This document shows positions 60,307-64,000 of a stretch of DNA of 64,000 nucleotides, one piece after another. Made by a program: the position numbers and the translations under genes. The DNA comes from Paraburkholderia phytofirmans PsJN (GTDB lineage Bacteria > Pseudomonadota > Gammaproteobacteria > Burkholderiales > Burkholderiaceae), in NCBI RefSeq assembly GCF_000020125.1, contig NC_010681.1, forward strand, positions 4,278,001 through 4,342,000, in the 5' to 3' direction. Position 1 is the stretch's first letter. Every line of letters begins with the position of its first letter. Under the pieces are notes generated by a model. It ran no database searches and was not told the DNA's origin. It saw nothing but the letters and a program-made list of their open reading frames with translations.

Positions 60307-61425
60307 ATGACCGAACTCAAACACACCCCGCTCAACGCCACCCATCGTGCGCTCAATGCCCGCATGGTCGATTTCGGCGGCTGGGACATGCCCGTCAATT
60401 ACGGCTCGCAGATCGACGAACACCGCGCCGTGCGCACCGACGCCGGCATGTTCGACGTCTCGCACATGTGCGTCGTCGATTTCACCGGCGAGCGCGTGCG
60501 CGCTTTCTTCGAATACGCGCTGGCGAATAACGTTGCCAAACTGCAAACGCCCGGCCGCGCACTGTATTCCTGTCTGCTGAATCCGGACGGCGGCGTGATC
60601 GACGATCTGATCGTCTATTACTTCGGCGAAGACCACTTCCGCGTGGTCGTCAACGCCGGTACCGCTGATAAAGATATCGCCTGGTTCGGCCAGCTCAACG
60701 CCGAAGGCAGCTTTGGCCTGACCATCACGCCGCGCCGCGACTATGCGATCGTCGCTGTACAAGGTCCGAATGCGCGCGAAAAGGTCTGGCAAACCGTGCC
60801 GGCCGCACGCGCCGCCACCGAAGCGCTGAAGCCCTTCAACGCCGCACGTATCGAAGACACGCCGTTCGGCGAATTGACCGTCGCCCGCACCGGCTACACC
60901 GGCGAAGACGGCTTCGAAATCATCGTCCCCGCAGATCACGTCGAAGCGCTGTGGAATGCATTGCAAGCTCAAGGTGTGCGCCCGGCCGGTCTCGGCGCGC
61001 GCGACACGCTGCGGCTCGAAGCCGGCATGAACCTGTACGGCCAGGACATGGACGACAACGTCTCGCCGCTCGACGCCGGGCTCGCCTGGACCGTCGACCT
61101 CACCTCGCCGCGCGACTTCGTCGGCAAGGGCAAGCTGGAAGCGGACGGCTCGCAGGCCGCGTTCGTCGGTTTGATCCTGCTGAAGGAAAACGGCAAGGCG
61201 GCGGGCGTGCTGCGTGCTCATCAGAAAGTCGTCACGCCGCACGGCGAAGGCGAAATCACCAGCGGGACGTTTTCCCCGACCATGCAGGAATCGATCGCCT
61301 TCGCGCGGGTGCCGAAAGGCGTGCAGCCGGGCGACACCGTACACGTTCAGATTCGTGACAAAAACGTACCGGCAAGCGTGGTAAAACTGCCGTTCGTGCG
61401 CAATGGCAAAGTGCTCGCGGTTTAA
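60307..61425 (+). CDS. gcvT: glycine cleavage system T protein (aminomethyltransferase)
   Basis: The 372-residue protein begins [40 protein letters not shown], the standard GcvT start, with the folate-binding core [20 protein letters not shown], and later [20 protein letters not shown] and [20 protein letters not shown] containing the catalytic Asp region. It moves the methylene group from the lipoyl arm of GcvH to tetrahydrofolate and releases ammonia. Length is normal. It is under the glycine riboswitch and followed by gcvH and gcvP. Confidence 0.97.
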   Translation: MTELKHTPLNATHRALNARMVDFGGWDMPVNYGSQIDEHRAVRTDAGMFDVSHMCVVDFTGERVRAFFEYALANNVAKLQTPGRALYSCLLNPDGGVIDDLIVYYFGEDHFRVVVNAGTADKDIAWFGQLNAEGSFGLTITPRRDYAIVAVQGPNAREKVWQTVPAARAATEALKPFNAARIEDTPFGELTVARTGYTGEDGFEIIVPADHVEALWNALQAQGVRPAGLGARDTLRLEAGMNLYGQDMDDNVSPLDAGLAWTVDLTSPRDFVGKGKLEADGSQAAFVGLILLKENGKAAGVLRAHQKVVTPHGEGEITSGTFSPTMQESIAFARVPKGVQPGDTVHVQIRDKNVPASVVKLPFVRNGKVLAV

Positions 61426-61488
61426 GCAAACCTGCGCGTGCGTCTACTTCCCAAGTTACAACCGAATCACACCGCATAGGAGCATCCG

Positions 61489-61869
61489 ATGAGCATCCCG
61501 GCCGATCTGAAATACACCGAATCGCACGAGTGGGTCCGCACCGAGGCGGACGGCACGCTGACGGTCGGCATCACCGACCACGCGCAGGAAGCGCTCGGCG
61601 ATATCGTCTTCTTCGAAGTCCAGGAACTGGGCAAGACCGTTACCGCGGGCGACACCGTCGCCGTCATCGAATCGGTGAAAGCCGCTTCCGATATCTACGC
61701 GCCGGTCTCGGGCGAGATCATCGAAGCGAACACCGCCGTGGCCGACACGCCTGATTCGGTCAACAGCACGCCGTACGAAAGCTGGCTCTTCAAGATCAAG
61801 CCGGCTGCGGACGCCACGCAAGACCGTCTGATCGACGCCGACGCTTACACCAAGTCAATCGGCGCCTGA
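61489..61869 (+). CDS. gcvH: glycine cleavage system H protein (lipoyl carrier)
   Basis: The 126-residue protein has the lipoyl domain with the modified Lys64 in [18 protein letters not shown] and a typical start [17 protein letters not shown]. It shuttles the aminomethyl group from GcvP to GcvT and is lipoylated by LipB/LipA or LplA. The gap after gcvT is 63 bases and gcvP follows 81 bases on. AGGAG precedes the ATG. Confidence 0.97.
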   Translation: MSIPADLKYTESHEWVRTEADGTLTVGITDHAQEALGDIVFFEVQELGKTVTAGDTVAVIESVKAASDIYAPVSGEIIEANTAVADTPDSVNSTPYESWLFKIKPAADATQDRLIDADAYTKSIGA

Positions 61870-61950
61870 TTCACCTTTACGTTTAACCCGACAGGTGCGG
61901 CGCGTCCTTTTTTCGAATGCCAAAAGGACACCGCACCGCCAGGAACACCC

Positions 61951-64000
61951 ATGAAGCTCGAACACCCGGATCGTCTGATGAACCGCACTCCTCTCTCGCT
62001 CGCCGCGCTCGAAGTGCATGACGCCTTCGCCGAACGGCATATCGGCCCGGACGCGGCCGACCAGCACGCCATGCTCGAAGCCCTCGGCTTCGCGTCGCGC
62101 GCCGCGCTGATCGACGCCGTCATTCCGAAGACGATCCGCCGCACCGAAACGCTGCCGCTCGGACCCTTCACGCAACCGAAGAGCGAGGCGGAAGCGCTCG
62201 CCGCGCTGCGCGAACTCGCGGACAAGAACCAGGTGTTCCGCTCGTACATCGGGCAGGGCTACTACAACGCGCACACGCCGACGGTGATCCTGCGTAACGT
62301 GCTGGAAAATCCGGCGTGGTACACCGCCTACACGCCGTATCAGCCGGAAATCTCGCAAGGCCGTCTGGAAGCTCTGCTGAACTTCCAGCAGATGATCGTG
62401 GACCTGACGGGTCTGGCGATCTCGAATGCGTCGCTGCTCGACGAAGCTACGGCCGCCGCTGAAGCGATGACGCTGCTGCAACGCGTCGGCAAGCCGAAGT
62501 CGAACGTGTTCTTCGTGGCCGACGACGTGCTGCCGCAAACCATCGAAGTGGTGAGGACGCGCGCTACGCCGGTCGGCATTGAGGTGAAAGTGGGCCCGGC
62601 TTCGGAAGCCGCGAATGCGAATGCGTTCGGCGTGCTGCTGCAATATCCGGGCGTGAACGGCGACGTGCGCGACTATCGCGCGCTCACCGAAGCGATCCAC
62701 GCAGCGGGCGGCCACGTGGTGGTCGCCGCCGACCTGCTCGCGCTGACCGTACTCACGCCGCCGGGCGAATGGGGCGCGGACGTGGCCGTCGGCAATACGC
62801 AGCGCTTCGGTGTGCCGGTCGGCTTCGGTGGCCCGCACGCGGCTTACCTCGCCGTGCGCGACGAGTTCAAGCGTCAGATGCCGGGCCGTCTCGTCGGCGT
62901 GACCGTCGACGCACAAGGCAATCCCGCGCTGCGTCTCGCGCTGCAAACGCGCGAACAACATATCCGCCGCGAGAAAGCCACTTCCAACGTGTGTACCGCA
63001 CAAGCGCTGCTCGCGATCATGGCCAGCATGTACGCCGTCTATCACGGCCCGCACGGTCTGAAGACGATCGCGCTGCGCGTGAACCGCATCGCCGCGTTGC
63101 TGGCGGAAGGCGCGAAGCAACTCGGCTACACGCTCGCCAACGAAACTTTCTTCGACACGCTCACGTTCGACACCGGCGCACGCACGCAAGCGCTACTCGA
63201 CGCGGCCACCGCGAAGCGTATCAATCTGCGTCGCGTCAGCGCCACGCAAGTGGGCCTGTCGATCGACGAAACCACGACGCGCCACGATCTCGCCGATCTG
63301 CTCGCCGTGTTTGCGCAAGCGGCTTTCACCAACGACGTGCCGCAAGTCGATGCACTCGACGCAAAGCTCGCCGCGTCGAACACAGCATCGGTGCCGGCCG
63401 CGCTTGAACGCACGAGCGCGTACCTCACGCATCACGTGTTCAACCGTCATCATTCGGAAACGGAAATGCTGCGCTATCTGCGCAGCCTGTCGGACAAGGA
63501 CCTCGCGCTCGACCGTTCGATGATCCCGCTCGGTTCGTGCACGATGAAGCTGAACGCCACTTCGGAAATGCTGCCGGTTACGTGGCCTGAATTCGGCCAG
63601 ATCCATCCGTTCGCGCCGGCTGAGCAAACCGTCGGCTACCGCGAGATGATCGATCAGCTCGAAGAGATGCTGGTCGCGGCCACCGGTTACGCGGCTGTGT
63701 CGCTGCAACCGAACGCCGGCTCGCAAGGCGAATACGCCGGCCTGTTGATCATCCACGCTTATCACGCGTCGCGCGGCGAAGCGCATCGCAATGTCTGCCT
63801 GATTCCCGCTTCGGCGCACGGCACGAACCCGGCTTCGGCGCAGATGGCCGGCATGCAGGTGGTCGTGGTGGCCTGCGACGCGCAAGGCAACGTCGATATC
63901 GAAGACTTGAAGAAGAAGGCCGGCCAGCACGCCGACAAACTCGCGGCGATCATGATCACGTATCCGTCCACGCATGGCGTGTTCGAGCAGAACGTGCGCG
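61951..64000 (+). CDS. gcvP: glycine cleavage system P protein (glycine dehydrogenase, decarboxylating), 5' part
   Basis: The frame runs open from ATG at 61951 to the window end, 683 residues of an expected 950-980. It opens [20 protein letters not shown] with [20 protein letters not shown], the family start, and has [40 protein letters not shown] and [20 protein letters not shown] near 535-545. The N- and C-terminal halves are on one chain. The PLP lysine lies past the edge. It decarboxylates glycine and loads the lipoyl arm of GcvH. Confidence 0.97.
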   Translation, partial: MKLEHPDRLMNRTPLSLAALEVHDAFAERHIGPDAADQHAMLEALGFASRAALIDAVIPKTIRRTETLPLGPFTQPKSEAEALAALRELADKNQVFRSYIGQGYYNAHTPTVILRNVLENPAWYTAYTPYQPEISQGRLEALLNFQQMIVDLTGLAISNASLLDEATAAAEAMTLLQRVGKPKSNVFFVADDVLPQTIEVVRTRATPVGIEVKVGPASEAANANAFGVLLQYPGVNGDVRDYRALTEAIHAAGGHVVVAADLLALTVLTPPGEWGADVAVGNTQRFGVPVGFGGPHAAYLAVRDEFKRQMPGRLVGVTVDAQGNPALRLALQTREQHIRREKATSNVCTAQALLAIMASMYAVYHGPHGLKTIALRVNRIAALLAEGAKQLGYTLANETFFDTLTFDTGARTQALLDAATAKRINLRRVSATQVGLSIDETTTRHDLADLLAVFAQAAFTNDVPQVDALDAKLAASNTASVPAALERTSAYLTHHVFNRHHSETEMLRYLRSLSDKDLALDRSMIPLGSCTMKLNATSEMLPVTWPEFGQIHPFAPAEQTVGYREMIDQLEEMLVAATGYAAVSLQPNAGSQGEYAGLLIIHAYHASRGEAHRNVCLIPASAHGTNPASAQMAGMQVVVVACDAQGNVDIEDLKKKAGQHADKLAAIMITYPSTHGVFEQNVR

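Overview
The window looks like a chromosome segment of Burkholderia sensu lato, most likely Paraburkholderia. The support is high-GC core DNA, a solitary rpsU gene, a fliC-fliD-fliT block, a gcvTHP operon behind a glycine riboswitch, and a BPSL0761-type small gene. No database search was possible, so family names rest on motifs read in the translations.

Core region, left (1-22854). It holds a BadF-type kinase (cut by the window edge), tag, a small hypothetical gene, rpsU and an aldo/keto reductase. Next comes a flagellar block: a sigma-28 promoter, fliC, fliD and fliT. An 11-gene, mostly overlapping cluster (7645-18104) follows. It encodes a TPR/GT41 glycosyltransferase, a sugar aminotransferase, two ketosynthase-III homologues, an acyl carrier protein, an SDR, a NeuD-type acyltransferase, a Rieske oxygenase, two methyltransferases and a PhyH-type oxygenase. 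It reads as a pathway that builds an acylated, methylated amino sugar and attaches it to flagellin. Then come an outer-membrane channel, a HAD lipoprotein, a cation antiporter with a yybP-ykoY-type (Mn2+) leader, and a small beta-barrel protein.

Mobile element (22860-54368, 31,509 bp). This is a complete Tn7-like transposon. Its ends are related inverted sequences beginning TGTG-CGTTACCCTAC, flanked by a perfect 5-bp target duplication TAAGC (22855-22859 and 54369-54373). It sits 32 bp beyond the 3' end of a tRNA-Arg(CCG) gene. The transposition genes at the right end are an unknown first gene, a natural TnsA-TnsB fusion, a TnsC/TniB ATPase and a TniQ/TnsD protein that probably selects the tRNA site. 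The cargo is a defence island: an IetAS-type AAA ATPase/subtilase pair behind an Xre operator, a 1251-residue nuclease-like protein behind fifteen GTTGCA repeats, a large SIR2 gene split by an IS21-family element, DUF2971 and DUF4238 genes, a lone HExxH metallopeptidase, and a long leftward operon of small accessory genes. Near the left end are two CTGT-N8-ACAG LexA-like boxes, and ahead of the tns operon is a possible structured RNA.

Core region, right (54401-64000). It holds tRNA-Arg, a diheme cytochrome c, the Rep helicase, a Gfo/Idh/MocA oxidoreductase, a small lipoprotein, and a tandem glycine riboswitch with terminator ahead of gcvT, gcvH and the start of gcvP (cut by the window end).
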